Shown: positions 8,951 to 18,056, counted from the first letter of the stretch. The stretch: DNA of 54,771 bases from JAGOTP01 sp964600845 (GCA_964600845.1 CAZRJW010000007.1:1-54771), one strand, 5' to 3'. A program made the numbers and translations. Notes: generated from the letters alone by a model not told the origin.

Positions 8951-9596
8951 ATGGACATTCCGTTCATTCCCTTGCCTGAACAGGTTTCAGGAAGGATTGG
9001 GCTGGTCGCTCAGTTCTACGCCTCGAACAGCGCTGACATTCGTGCGCACGCTGCAACAGGACTCATTCCGGGAGCGCGGGCCCTGCTCGACTCTCATCCC
9101 CCGCACTGCACCTTCACTCATGCGACGGTCCGTGACGCTTCAAAGGGGGGCGCTGTCACAAGGCCTCGAGGCTGTACGAGCGCTCTGTGCAGACCAACAC
9201 CTCAACCTGCGACGCTCCGTGATGATCGGTGGACACTTTCAGGTGCTGCAGGACGAGAGGCCGAGCCCCGCACTTCAATTCGCCGCCGTGCTCTCCGCAC
9301 TCATCCTGCGCCCCTGGCTCGATCCAAATACAGTCGCGGCGGCTGTCCAGGAAGGTCTCACGCTGACCCCGGGTCAACAGTGGTGCGTACGCGAGCTCGG
9401 TCACCCCCTCGTGTTCCCGGACGTTGAGAGCGGCCACTTCAGTCGCCCGCTTCATGTGAGTTTTGGGTACTGGAACAACGACGCATTGCCGCTGTACGCC
9501 ACCACTCTCACGAGACCACTGATCTGCGACATCGCCGCCATTCGACTCGCTCAGATGGGAAACCTGGGCGTCGTCGACGCGTTCTTCGACATCTAG
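8951..9596 (+). pseudogene. 2H-phosphoesterase-like protein with a frameshift at a G6 run
   Basis: Two frames together give one protein. From ATG 8951 the first frame reads MDIPFIPLPEQVSG... through HCTFTHATVRDASKG. At the GGGGGG run (9145-9150) the sense continues one base further on as GALSQGLEAVRAL..., ending ...LGVVDAFFDI with TAG at 9594-9596. Joined, it is about 214 aa with an HCTFTH motif and a C-terminal HVSFGYW motif, the two-His signature of 2H phosphoesterases (2'-5' RNA ligase/cyclic phosphodiesterase type). I infer either an extra G in the assembly, a real disabling frameshift, or programmed +1 slippage. GC-rich compared with neighbours, with its own strong terminator. Confidence 0.6.
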
Positions 9597-9608
9597 AGCA
9601 GCTCTCCC

Positions 9609-9655
9609 CGCCCGCGCCATCCTTGGAGGAAGATGGCGCGGGCGAACTGTTTTTA
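9609..9655 (+). terminator. Strong rho-independent terminator
   Basis: CGCCCGCGCCATC (9609-9621) pairs perfectly with GATGGCGCGGGCG (9632-9644), 13 bp, followed by AACTGTTTTTA. It closes the 2H-phosphoesterase-like gene. Confidence 0.9.
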
Positions 9656-9728
9656 GAAGAAAGAGCGAAATGTAAACAGAAGGCTTTACAGAAAAAGTGT
9701 CTATTTTAAGCAAAATCCGCCTGTTTTC

Positions 9729-9757
9729 TTGACAATTTTAATACATTATGCCATACT
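9729..9757 (+). promoter_or_regulatory. Sigma70-like promoter for the thrombospondin-3 lipoprotein gene
   Basis: TTGACA (9729-9734), 17-base spacer, CATACT (9752-9757). The predicted start near 9764 leaves a leader of about 260 nt before the ATG at 10024. That leader (9764-10023) is G/C-rich and contains small inverted repeats (for example GAGCA/TGCTC around 9850-9870) and ends with the Shine-Dalgarno GAGGAGG; I see no convincing gene in it. Confidence 0.7.
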
Positions 9758-10023
9758 ACGTTGTTCTGAAGGTGATAATCGCTGCACTATTGCTGGCGTA
9801 AATCACTTTTGGGGACTAGGATCTCAGAGCTTTTCGCTTCTGAATCCGAGAGCAATCGCTGCTCTTTCGACCCCACCCACACGAGTTTTACAGCGCTTGG
9901 ACGAAAATCCTCGCGCTTCTCTGGCCTTGCGTTCGTCCCTAGGAATCCACGCCGGCAGCTGGCTGGCACAACCCGCCAGCAATGTCTGGCTACGCTTCGA
10001 ACATGCCTGAGGAGGCAAAGTCC

Positions 10024-11307
10024 ATGAACCAGTCGACGTTCTCCAAGTTCTACGCGCTCACCCTCGTTCTCGTCGCCTGCGGCGCCCTCACGGGCTGCAG
10101 CGGCGACAAGGACAACGACCGCCAGCCCGACGACACCGACCAGTGCCCGACGGTTTCGGCGGGCACCACGCCCGATCCGGCGCGACCCGGCTGCCCCGCG
10201 ATCGACACTGACCGCGACGGCATCCTCGACCACAACGACGTCTGCCCCGGCATGCCGGTCGGCAACGGCGTCGAGGCCGACCCCAACCGGGCCGGCTGCC
10301 CGGCTCCGGTCGTCATCCCGACGATCCCGACGCCGCCCCCGGTCCTTCCCAACGGGGAGGACCACGACGGCGACGGCGTGGTCAACGACGGCGACCAGTG
10401 CCCGACAGTCCCCGCAGGCACCCCCGACGAGCGAGACCCCTCGCGCGCCGGCTGCCCCGCGGGTGACCGCGACGGCGACGGCGTGAAGGATCACGACGAC
10501 CGCTGCCCCGGCGACAGCTCCACCACGGAGAACGACCCGGACGGCGACGGCTGCGCGAATCCCGACGGCGACCACGACGGCGTACTCGACGCGGTCGACC
10601 AGTGCCCCGACCTCCCCCAGACCCCCGACGCGGGGACCCCCTCGGGCGACGGCGGCACGGTCGAGACCGACGCGAGCGCGACGGACGTCGTCGACGCGGG
10701 CAACCCCCACCCGGGCTGCCCCGCGGGCCACGAGCCGACCGTCGCCCTGAACGACGGCGCGGTCGAGACCGACGCGACTGCCACCCCCACCGATCCCGAT
10801 AGCGGGACGGTGCAGGCGACCGACGCGAGCGTGGCGACGAACGACGTGGTGCCCGGAAACGGCAACACCACGGTCATCGTCCAGGTCACGCCCCCGACGC
10901 CGGCCCCCGTGGTCGACGCGGGGACGCCCTCGCAGCCCATCCCGACGGAGCGCACCGTCTCCGGCCTCGCCGTCGGCACCCTTATCGAGGGCGCCAGCGA
11001 CCGAACGGCGGCGAACGCCTTCTGCTGGGTGACCCGGCGCGAGGTTAGCTACCTCATGGGACACACCTTCAACCGCGTGTGCCGCGAGGGCGAGACGGGC
11101 TGCTGGCGCCTGAGCAATGCGAACGTACGCATCCAGGACTGCACCAACACGGCGACGCCGGGGTGCAGGTACCAGGACGGCCGCATCTTCGCCTGCGCCG
11201 AGGGCGCCGAGAACAGCATCGTCTGGCGCTGCGCTGAGGGCACCGTGCCCTGCACCGCGCAGAACGCCAGCGACGCCTGGAGGTCGCGCCACCACCCCCG
11301 CCGCTAA
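10024..11307 (+). CDS. Lipoprotein with thrombospondin type 3-like calcium-binding repeats
   Basis: 427 aa starting at ATG 10024, with GGAGG 10 bases upstream. A lipoprotein signal (LVLVACGALTGC, lipobox LTGC) is followed by five Asp-rich repeats of the DxDxDGxxDxxDxCP type at about residues 27-200, such as DTDRDGILDHNDVCP and DHDGDGVVNDGDQCP, known as calcium-binding thrombospondin type 3/OmpA-linker repeats. Then come an Asp/Thr/Pro-rich spacer and a Cys-rich C-terminal module of about 110 residues (six or more Cys), which I do not recognise. Codon use is strongly GC-ending. Such repeat proteins are common in myxobacteria-like genomes; a transferred or fast-drifting surface protein is inferred. 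Confidence 0.8.
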   Translation: MNQSTFSKFYALTLVLVACGALTGCSGDKDNDRQPDDTDQCPTVSAGTTPDPARPGCPAIDTDRDGILDHNDVCPGMPVGNGVEADPNRAGCPAPVVIPTIPTPPPVLPNGEDHDGDGVVNDGDQCPTVPAGTPDERDPSRAGCPAGDRDGDGVKDHDDRCPGDSSTTENDPDGDGCANPDGDHDGVLDAVDQCPDLPQTPDAGTPSGDGGTVETDASATDVVDAGNPHPGCPAGHEPTVALNDGAVETDATATPTDPDSGTVQATDASVATNDVVPGNGNTTVIVQVTPPTPAPVVDAGTPSQPIPTERTVSGLAVGTLIEGASDRTAANAFCWVTRREVSYLMGHTFNRVCREGETGCWRLSNANVRIQDCTNTATPGCRYQDGRIFACAEGAENSIVWRCAEGTVPCTAQNASDAWRSRHHPRR

Positions 11308-11342
11308 CGCGGTACGTGCGTGGCGACGATCGACGGCCACAC

Positions 11343-11405
11343 CTTTGTCACACGCTGAATAAGCGGTTGATGGAGGTGTAGAACCCTCCAACTCGTGTGA
11401 CAAAG
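11343..11405 (+). other. Long two-tier stem-loop in the 3' region of the lipoprotein gene
   Basis: CTTTGTCACACG (11343-11354) pairs perfectly with CGTGTGACAAAG (11394-11405). An inner stem TGGAGG/CCTCCA (11371-11376 with 11385-11390) stacks within. There is no T run after it, so it may be an RNA stability element rather than a terminator. Confidence 0.6.
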
Positions 11406-11437
11406 TTCCTTCCTCTTCCGAAGCAACCGCTTCGGCG

Positions 11438-11515
11438 ACACCCGAGGGCTCCGGCTCGCGAACGTGGTACTCCCACGAACGCGCGCACTGGAGCCCCGGG
11501 TGTTTGTCGTTTTAT
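11438..11515 (+). terminator. Branched GC-rich terminator
   Basis: ACACCCGAGGGCTCC (11438-11452) pairs, with one bulge, with GGAGCCCCGGGTGT (11490-11503). A small CGTGG/CCACG hairpin (11463-11476) sits in the loop. TTTGTCGTTTTA follows. It separates the lipoprotein gene from the tail-anchored protein gene. A weak promoter match (TTGTCG, 18 bases, TATGAA at 11504-11533) starts inside its T-rich end. Confidence 0.7.
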
Positions 11516-11627
11516 GCACAAAAATGGTATGAAGTGCGGGACCGGCTTCGCTTTTTAAGCCTGAACGCCGGTAAAGACGATCCCCAAACAACCCGAGAAA
11601 GAGAAATCGAGGAGAAAGAGAGGAAGC

Positions 11628-12719
11628 ATGGCGAATAACCCCGATCGTGGCGCAGGCCACAGTGATGAGCCCGATGATTGGGCTGACGTCTTTGTGGAGA
11701 ATCCAACAGGATCCCTCACAACACCGCCACCAGCGGGATCGACCCGTCCGTCGGCTCAACCGCCGGCCCGTCCGTCGGTACGACCGCCGGAGATCACGGG
11801 CGTCCGCACTCGGACTCCCGAACTCGAGGCGGCGGTCACGGGAGCATACGCTTCTGCGACCAATCGCCCTATCATCCCGAGCCTAGCGGAGGATGATCCG
11901 ATTGACGGCGCGCAGACCAAGACGATGTCGGCACTCACTCAGAGCGAGCTCTTGCAGCTTCAACGCAACCTGAGTGACGATGGTCGCCTTCCTCCGCCGG
12001 AGGGAACTCTTCCGCCTGACGGGCAACCCCAGACGGAGGGGGCTGTACGCAGCCAAGGGATCCCTGGAAATCCCAACAATCGCTCGGGCGAGGAAAAACG
12101 AGTGACGCTCCCCGGGCACGGAACATCATCCGCCCCGAGGATCGGACGACCTGTGGATTTCAGGGCGAGAACTCCCGCCCTCGGCGTGTGTGGCCACCCT
12201 TCGTACAGAGGCCCGATCGTGGCCGAAGCAGGAGCAGCGCCTGAAGAAACTCGCGATACCGTGAAGCCTTCTCGCGACGAGTACGGTCCGACGGTTCGCG
12301 AATTCCGCTCAGACTCACGAAGGAGCGGCATCGGTCGGCCGGACCATCAAGCTCCCCCGCCGGCCGACGAGCATGCGGATGCCGACCCTGTCGTCATCCC
12401 CTACTCCGACGTCCCCTCAGCCGCTCTCCGAGCGCTCTACTCGAATGAGCTCCCTCACGGTGAGCTATTTGAAGGGCCTGACACAGACCGAGACGTGGAA
12501 ACCGCGTTCGATCAGATCGTGGTGGACAAGGTCTCTTCTCGTGAGGTGGCTTCCCCACCAATCGTCGTACAAGTGCCGGTTACCGGCCCTACGCCGCGAC
12601 CGGCGACTTCTCAACGCACCCGGCGACTTCTCCTCGGAGTCGCCACCCTGACCCTGGTCATCCTCGCAGCGGCTATCTACCACCTCGCGGACAACTGGTG
12701 GTACTACAACCCGTTCTGA
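11628..12719 (+). CDS. Pro-rich, disordered protein with a C-terminal membrane anchor
   Basis: 363 aa, ATG at 11628 preceded by an AGAGAGGAAGC ribosome site. Residues 1-325 are low-complexity and rich in Pro, Thr, Ser, Arg, Asp and Glu, without a recognisable domain. A single hydrophobic helix (about 335-353, LLLGVATLTLVILAAAIYHL) lies at the C-terminus, followed by an aromatic NWWYYNPF end, so it looks tail-anchored with the bulk in the cytoplasm. GC-rich codon use, own terminator downstream. Function unknown; neighbour of the thrombospondin-3 lipoprotein gene, same strand. Confidence 0.65.
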   Translation: MANNPDRGAGHSDEPDDWADVFVENPTGSLTTPPPAGSTRPSAQPPARPSVRPPEITGVRTRTPELEAAVTGAYASATNRPIIPSLAEDDPIDGAQTKTMSALTQSELLQLQRNLSDDGRLPPPEGTLPPDGQPQTEGAVRSQGIPGNPNNRSGEEKRVTLPGHGTSSAPRIGRPVDFRARTPALGVCGHPSYRGPIVAEAGAAPEETRDTVKPSRDEYGPTVREFRSDSRRSGIGRPDHQAPPPADEHADADPVVIPYSDVPSAALRALYSNELPHGELFEGPDTDRDVETAFDQIVVDKVSSREVASPPIVVQVPVTGPTPRPATSQRTRRLLLGVATLTLVILAAAIYHLADNWWYYNPF

Positions 12720-12773
12720 GGACCAGCCCCTCGCTCGACGCTCCACGGAAGAGCGCCGCGCCCCTCCTACCCG

Positions 12774-12832
12774 ATCTCTCCCTAGCTTCCGTCACCGCAC
12801 GCTGGGGAGAGATTTCGCATTTTAAGGCTTGC
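12774..12832 (+). terminator. Terminator after the tail-anchored protein gene
   Basis: ATCTCTCCC (12774-12782) pairs with the GGGAGAGAT within GGGGAGAGAT (12814-12823), with TTCGCATTTTAA following. Confidence 0.65.
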
Positions 12833-12895
12833 GGGCTTGATCCAATATTGATAGATTTTCTTCGCTTTCAGTGTCGCCACCATTCACTCTCGCGT

Positions 12896-12968
<73 letters not shown>

Positions 12969-13029
12969 CAGGAGAGTGAATCGCCCATCATCTGCACATT
13001 CTTTTATAAAACCTCACCGTACATTTCTT

Positions 13030-13932
13030 ATGCGCTCATCGCTTGAAGCTCCACGTACGAAGCCTGCGACTCCTTCTAAACAGAGGGAGTTCCCGAAGGC
13101 ATCATATTTAGTTCTCTATGGAGCCCTCGCTTTTGGAGCCCTGGGGTGCGAAAAAATAGACCCAGACCCGGCAACACTCACTCCCCTAGAAAAAATCCGT
13201 GCGGGCGATCGAAAAACAGTTGAGGAGGTTGTTACGCTCACCTTAGCTCCTCGGCCTGCTGGAACACTCGTGGAATCGTCAAGCCTCCAACTAGAGGGTA
13301 ATTGGCAAGGACAGACAAATGCGAGACAACTAAACGCCGCCATCGAGAACGTCTGTTCCATCGATGCGACCACGAGAACTGCTACGCAGATTGATCACGT
13401 GATGTTCCATGCAGAGGAATCACAGGAAGCGGCGCTTGAACTCCATCGTGTTCAATTTAGGTATCGCTATGCCCGCACTGTCGTCGGTAAACCCCGCCTC
13501 CGGGCAGGAGGCGCAGCTGAAAGTACACGTATTGTCAGCCAACAATTAACAGTTCACCCTGTCGGAGAACGTCTGCCTAGACGTGATTCTCAACCGACTC
13601 CTCTACGCACCCATTACACAGCCAACTCCTATGAGGCTGCGCTCGGACAAGCACTCTTACTAATCGTGAAACCCGCAGAAGGCGTCGTAAACGCGCGGAT
13701 GCTCCAAGATCAAGCAACCGCCATTCAAAATCACGTACGCTTCCAAGGTGAAACCTGTGGTCCACTCACGACTCCTGGCATGACGGAGAGTATTTACTGT
13801 ATGCGTGAGTTCAACGAAACGACCAGCCTCACCATCGAAGACATTCGATCAGAGATCCAGCCGAACGGATTCGTACGCGTTGACGTCAGCTATCACACCG
13901 ATTCTAGCGAGCCTGCCACACCTGGTAGGTAG
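13030..13932 (+). CDS. Uncharacterised lipoprotein
   Basis: 300 aa from ATG 13030. The N-terminal 25 residues are basic and polar, followed by a hydrophobic stretch (YLVLYGALAFGALGC) with lipobox GALGC at about residue 40. The unusually long pre-signal region suggests the ATG choice is uncertain. The mature part (about 260 residues) has few cysteines and reads as a globular beta/alpha mix with no family I recognise. Its 3' end overlaps the convergent rsmC-like gene by 29 bases. Less GC-rich than the neighbours upstream. Confidence 0.55.
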   Translation: MRSSLEAPRTKPATPSKQREFPKASYLVLYGALAFGALGCEKIDPDPATLTPLEKIRAGDRKTVEEVVTLTLAPRPAGTLVESSSLQLEGNWQGQTNARQLNAAIENVCSIDATTRTATQIDHVMFHAEESQEAALELHRVQFRYRYARTVVGKPRLRAGGAAESTRIVSQQLTVHPVGERLPRRDSQPTPLRTHYTANSYEAALGQALLLIVKPAEGVVNARMLQDQATAIQNHVRFQGETCGPLTTPGMTESIYCMREFNETTSLTIEDIRSEIQPNGFVRVDVSYHTDSSEPATPGR

Positions 13933-14896
13933 CATCTTCGGCCATCAACGCAGAGCGAAGGTTTGCTCGATCAAAAAACTTCTTCACCGGGATCGTCCCT
14001 TGTACGACCAGCGTCATCAACCCATCTGGAGCCAGGTGGGTTTTGGCTTTTGAAATGAAATACTCTAACGGCTGCGTTGTCTGACGCGCCCCCTGATGAA
14101 CGGGTGGATTGCTGATAATGAGATCGTATTTTGCTTCTATTGGAAGCGCATCCCAGCTATTCCCCCAAATTGCCTGTACCCCTGGCACATTTTTCTTCGT
14201 TGCTTCAATTGCGAAGGCATTCAAATCAACGGCATCAATCGAGACGTCGGGGGTTCGCTCCTGAATCGCTCGGGCGAGCACACCCGTTCCAGATCCCATA
14301 TCCAAGACACGGGCACCCGGTGCACAGTCTGGAAGCTGTTTAAGCAAAAGCTTTGTTCCCTCATCAATACTCCCATGCGCAAACATGCCCGGGTAAGAGG
14401 CGAAGGTCAGAAAGCGCTTCCCGATCGTTGCCTTCACCTTTTTCTCCCACTGACTCAAATTCGGACGTAGCGCTTCCGTGACCGACGTTCGGACGGCCGA
14501 CATCACCCGTTCTCGATGCTTATAGATCACGACCTCCGGTTGCTCAAACCACGGAGCAAGATGATCTTGGACCGACTTAATCCCCTCTTGATTCGCCCCG
14601 TAAATCAAGATGATTGATCCGGATTGAAGACGCGAAGCGGCAACTTCCAGCACAAGTGTCGTAAGCTCACGGTTTGTCGGAAGATGTAGAATTACCCCAT
14701 CAAATACCCTCTCATCTGGCCACAAACAAATCTCACGTGCCGCCCAAAGCCAACTCCACTCCGTCACCTCACATCCCTGGGCGCGCAGCGTATCTCCCAC
14801 CAGCGGAGAATCAGGCTCAATGACTAACACTCTCCCCGTCAGCGGCTTGAGTTCAAGACCAAGCAACAAAATATCCCCTGGGTCGGTGAATTCCAT
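13904..14896 (-). CDS. RsmC-like 16S rRNA (guanine-N2)-methyltransferase
   Basis: 330 aa, close to the 340 aa usual for RsmC. The C-terminal methyltransferase domain (about residues 165-330) has motif I LDMGSGTGVLARAI, acidic DAVDLNAFA and motif IV SNPPVHQG, the NPP signature of base N-methyltransferases and the VHQG/FHDG variant typical of RsmC/RlmG. The N-terminal half is a degenerate duplicated methyltransferase-like domain, also as in RsmC. It would modify guanosine in 16S (G1207 type) or 23S rRNA. Nine bases separate it from the yibE/F gene upstream on the same strand. Confidence 0.8.
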   Translation of the reverse strand: MEFTDPGDILLLGLELKPLTGRVLVIEPDSPLVGDTLRAQGCEVTEWSWLWAAREICLWPDERVFDGVILHLPTNRELTTLVLEVAASRLQSGSIILIYGANQEGIKSVQDHLAPWFEQPEVVIYKHRERVMSAVRTSVTEALRPNLSQWEKKVKATIGKRFLTFASYPGMFAHGSIDEGTKLLLKQLPDCAPGARVLDMGSGTGVLARAIQERTPDVSIDAVDLNAFAIEATKKNVPGVQAIWGNSWDALPIEAKYDLIISNPPVHQGARQTTQPLEYFISKAKTHLAPDGLMTLVVQGTIPVKKFFDRANLRSALMAEDATYQVWQAR

Positions 14897-14905
14897 AAAC
14901 AGGTG

Positions 14906-16147
14906 TTAGTGAGTATGTCCCGCATGCCCTCCGTGGCCGCTCCCCACCTCTTCCTGTGACACGTTCCGCTTCTGAAAAAACCAAGCCGTGAGCAAGGCGC
15001 TAATAGGAACTGTAAAAATCAACCCAATCGTACCCGAAAGAGATCGGATCACCTCGTCTACCACGCTATCGAAGTTGATGAACTTCAGCCATGAGCCGCC
15101 GAACTGCGAGTAAAGCAGAAGAGTTGAGAGCGAACCTCCAACATACGCATAGACTAAGGTATTCGCGAGTGCACTCATGTGGTCATTTCCGATCGTCATC
15201 CCCGCTTTAAACAGTTCACGAAATGCTAAACGTGGGTTTGCGCGCTTCACTTCTGCTAAGCCAGATACGATCGACACAGCCACGTCTTCCACCACACCTG
15301 CCGAAGCGATAATAATTCCGGCGAACAGCAACCCGCGTGGATTCAAACTGGGATTTTGATTAAAAAACAAGCGGTCTTCTTCTGTCGAAAGCCCATTCAG
15401 ATGAGCCCAGTCAGCAAAGATCCAGGAAATCAGATACGCCACAAGCGCACCTCCCATTGTCCCAATCGCAGTCACATACGTCTTCCGATTCCAACCCATA
15501 CTAAACCCGGACGAGACCAGCGTGAACACGCCGCTCAGTACAATCGCAATTGGAATCGGATTCACTCCGCGCAAGAAGGCGGGAATCAACACGTAGCCAA
15601 TCAGCGCAATAGAAATGAGAATCGAAGCGGCTACTTTTAGTCCTTGCCACCCTGCAAGCAATACAAGCGATAGAACAAATAATACGACCAACCAAATCAT
15701 CGCGGAGCGGCGGTCGTAGCCTTCAATATAAAACGTTTGCCCTGCATCAGCGGAAGATTGAATCAATATCACGACCTTGTCCCCCTGGCGTGGCTGAATA
15801 CCGTACGGATTTGAACCAACATCGTTTACGATGTCGCGCGTCTGCCCATCGAGTGGTCCTGACAAGAAACGAACCGTGTACGATTCCACCTGACGCCCGC
15901 CGTTTACCGTCTGCTCTTCATTCCGTTTTACCGCCTCAACCATCGCACGCTCATACCGTCCATCACGGCCCCCTTCACCCGTATCGACTGTGGCAGGCGT
16001 ACTCGTCACTGAGATGACGGCGGTCGTTCCGGAGGTAGCGACGATGTCGGGCAGGGTACTCGTCGCAGTCTGCGCCTGTGCCGGAACGGCGCCTAAGAGC
16101 CAGGCTAGGCTCAGAACCCCAAACAACGAGAATAGAAGACGTTTCAT
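14906..16147 (-). CDS. YibE/F family membrane protein
   Basis: 413 aa. It has a cleavable or anchoring N-terminal signal (LFSLFGVLSLAWLLGAVPAQAQ), an extracytoplasmic beta domain to about residue 145, then six to eight transmembrane segments (about 150-395). Family motifs visible are VEDVAVSIVSGLAEV and GMTIGNDHMSALANTLVYAYVG, plus a final His-rich tail (GHGGHAGHTH) that could bind metal. YibE/F proteins are widespread multi-pass proteins of unproven function, possibly transporters. Lies between the recB-like nuclease gene (15 bases) and rsmC-like gene (9 bases): likely one transcript. Confidence 0.88.
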   Translation of the reverse strand: MKRLLFSLFGVLSLAWLLGAVPAQAQTATSTLPDIVATSGTTAVISVTSTPATVDTGEGGRDGRYERAMVEAVKRNEEQTVNGGRQVESYTVRFLSGPLDGQTRDIVNDVGSNPYGIQPRQGDKVVILIQSSADAGQTFYIEGYDRRSAMIWLVVLFVLSLVLLAGWQGLKVAASILISIALIGYVLIPAFLRGVNPIPIAIVLSGVFTLVSSGFSMGWNRKTYVTAIGTMGGALVAYLISWIFADWAHLNGLSTEEDRLFFNQNPSLNPRGLLFAGIIIASAGVVEDVAVSIVSGLAEVKRANPRLAFRELFKAGMTIGNDHMSALANTLVYAYVGGSLSTLLLYSQFGGSWLKFINFDSVVDEVIRSLSGTIGLIFTVPISALLTAWFFQKRNVSQEEVGSGHGGHAGHTH

Positions 16148-16162
16148 AGAGATAGACTCAGC

Positions 16163-17647
16163 TTAACCGATTTTCGCTTCCCACGGAAACGGTCGTAGGT
16201 AGATCGCTTCTTTAGCCGCGTACGTCGTAAGCCAATCGAGCAACTTCGCCGTCGCGCGCGTGTCCTCTTCGTTATAGGCGATCAGCGCCTCTAAATCGGA
16301 CGAGTCCTTCTTGGTCAACCAACGCTCGTAGACACCAACCGAATCTGCTCCATGCGAAACCGCCCCTTCCCAGGTCGCCCCAATCAGCTTTCCAATATTT
16401 TTTAGACTGTAGATATACAACGGAAACGCCGCATGATCTTTGAGCGTCTCATTGAGATCGACCATGGAGTCCAGGAAGCGTTTTACACCTGCATGCTCCT
16501 CCGTCTGATAGCGGCGCCCCATGAGCTCGATCCGTTCACGCTCGTACATCGAATAATGGTAGACCACGTAGTTCTCGGGCAAGGTTTCTGCCCATGCTAC
16601 AAACTTCGCCCAGAGGCGTTTTTCATCACTGAGGCGTTTGGCGACAAAAGGAACATACTTCTCTTCCCCTGTTTGCGTATCACGTACAAAACAGCCGAAG
16701 AGATAGTCCGTATCCGTTGGCGGATGACTTTCAATATCAAAATGAATCTCGTAGGTGACAGGAGACGGCTTAAAGGCGGCACGGACAATGATCGCATTCT
16801 CCGTCAGACTCCGCGCCTGACGTTGGATGGACTGTAGACTCTTCAGGGTAAGACGCGGATCAAGGCCGGAGAGCTGGGACGGATCCATCGCAACCGCTTG
16901 CTCAACGGTCAACACCCCAATCTGGCGCAGCGCCTCGCGCTGTCGACGATTCACCTGAAACAACAGAGCGATATCCTGCGTACGTTCGGCAAGCTCAAGG
17001 CAGCAAGCTCCCCACGGCGAAACATCAACACAAGCTTTGCGTAAGGTCGGATCTGGGCACTCCCCCGCCTGAATACGTTCAAGTTCTTGAATAATTTCTT
17101 GCACTTCAATCTCCGCCTCACGTGGATCACTCGGGAGCAGTTCTCCATCTGGACCAAGCACAAATCCCTCCGTCGGCATCACTTCTTGGATTTTCGAGAG
17201 CAGTCGCCCCTGCCAACCAACCTGTAGATGGTCTTCCTTCCGCAAGACATGCTTCCGTTTCACTAGCACCGGAATATATGACCAGTCACCACACACGCTG
17301 GGCTGCTCTTTCCGAATCAGCAACGTCGGATTTCCGACAATCTGCTCATATTGCAAGCAGCCGCCATAGATCGCTGCTGCTCCGCGCTTCATCAAACGCA
17401 GCGTTTTTTTCGCACGCTCCTCATCGCTCGCCCCAGAGACAGAAGAGATCTTTCCATACATCTTCCGAGCGATCGCTTTCTCTTTAAGCAACTTTCCTTG
17501 CATCAACTCTTCACGCGTCTCCATCCCCTGCTTCTTCAGCGCTGGGTCTCCATATAATTCCCAATAGAGCCAATGCGGGCATTGGAGATAGCGGAGCAAC
17601 TCTCGATCGGAAAGCAGGGGTTCTATGCGAGACATAACGGTCATCAT
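16163..17647 (-). CDS. TM0106-family RecB-like nuclease with RNase H-like domain
   Basis: 494 aa. The N-terminal part holds a RecB-type nuclease region (SDRELLRYLQCPHWLYW start, iron-sulphur-like cysteines near CPDPTLRKAC and ACC), and a helix-hairpin-helix-like middle (QIGVLTVEQAV... SGLDPRLTL). The C-terminal 180 residues form a YprB/RNase H-like DEDD exonuclease domain: HFDIESHP (D and E), YSLKNIGKLIG and YNEEDTRAT (final D). Matches the TM0106 family of putative nucleases. The start is MMTVMSRIEP; the Met two or five codons in may be used. Probably involved in DNA repair or defence. Confidence 0.8.
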   Translation of the reverse strand: MMTVMSRIEPLLSDRELLRYLQCPHWLYWELYGDPALKKQGMETREELMQGKLLKEKAIARKMYGKISSVSGASDEERAKKTLRLMKRGAAAIYGGCLQYEQIVGNPTLLIRKEQPSVCGDWSYIPVLVKRKHVLRKEDHLQVGWQGRLLSKIQEVMPTEGFVLGPDGELLPSDPREAEIEVQEIIQELERIQAGECPDPTLRKACVDVSPWGACCLELAERTQDIALLFQVNRRQREALRQIGVLTVEQAVAMDPSQLSGLDPRLTLKSLQSIQRQARSLTENAIIVRAAFKPSPVTYEIHFDIESHPPTDTDYLFGCFVRDTQTGEEKYVPFVAKRLSDEKRLWAKFVAWAETLPENYVVYHYSMYERERIELMGRRYQTEEHAGVKRFLDSMVDLNETLKDHAAFPLYIYSLKNIGKLIGATWEGAVSHGADSVGVYERWLTKKDSSDLEALIAYNEEDTRATAKLLDWLTTYAAKEAIYLRPFPWEAKIG

Positions 17648-17653
17648 AACAGA

Positions 17654-17675
17654 AAGGAGGGCCGAAGCCCTCCTT
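17654..17675 (-). terminator. Terminator of the L33 gene
   Basis: AAGGAGGGC-CGAA-GCCCTCCTT is a perfect 9-bp stem with tetraloop; TTTCTGTTATG follows on the minus strand. Confidence 0.8.
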
Positions 17676-17692
17676 ATCCGACAAACGAACGA

Positions 17693-17848
17693 TTATTTCG
17701 TTTCTTTGTGCGCCTGATGCGTTTTGCAGTGCGAACAGAACTTATTCAATTCAAGACGAGCTTTGATCGTCTTTTTGTTCTTGTGTGACTGGTAGTTGGT
17801 TTTCTGGCAGTTCGTGCAGGCCAACTTGATGAGGAAGTCTTGGGACAT
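17693..17848 (-). CDS. rpmG: Ribosomal protein bL33
   Basis: 51 aa, reads MSQDFLIKLACTNCQKTNY... with two CxxC pairs (CTNC, CSHC) forming the zinc ribbon of the C+ type L33, and the KNKKTIKARLELNKFC signature. The usual length is 49-55 aa. It has its own terminator and lies between the nuclease gene and tRNA-Thr, both also on the minus strand. Confidence 0.95.
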   Translation of the reverse strand: MSQDFLIKLACTNCQKTNYQSHKNKKTIKARLELNKFCSHCKTHQAHKETK

Positions 17849-17905
17849 ACGTTTGAGATGGGAGGAGAATACGCGTAAAACCCGCTTTTGGCAAGTTTCT
17901 CACGA

Positions 17906-17981
17906 TGGAGCCGAAGACCGGGTTTGAACCGGTGACCTACGGTTTACAAAACCGTTGCTCTACCAGCTGAGCTACTTCGGC
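17906..17981 (-). tRNA. tRNA-Thr (anticodon TGT), CCA encoded
   Basis: On the minus strand GCCGAAG pairs with CTTCGGC. The anticodon loop TTTGTAA in the ACGGT/ACCGT stem gives TGT. The T-arm has GGTTCAAACC; discriminator T followed by an encoded CCA. Confidence 0.96.
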
Positions 17982-18056
17982 ATGAATAACGTAAAGCAGG
18001 GCTAGAATACGGGGTTTTTTAAAGGAAGTCAACGGAGCCTGAGAAGCGCTATTTTA

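Noticed and set aside
9729..10010. A 93-codon frame in the leader of the lipoprotein gene
   Set aside because: It begins inside the -35 element, has no ribosome site and reads as compositionally random.
9787..11403. A 538-codon open frame on the minus strand
   Set aside because: It is antisense to the thrombospondin-3 lipoprotein, has low-complexity Val/Arg/Gly/Asp composition, and exists because GC-rich codon bias removes stops.
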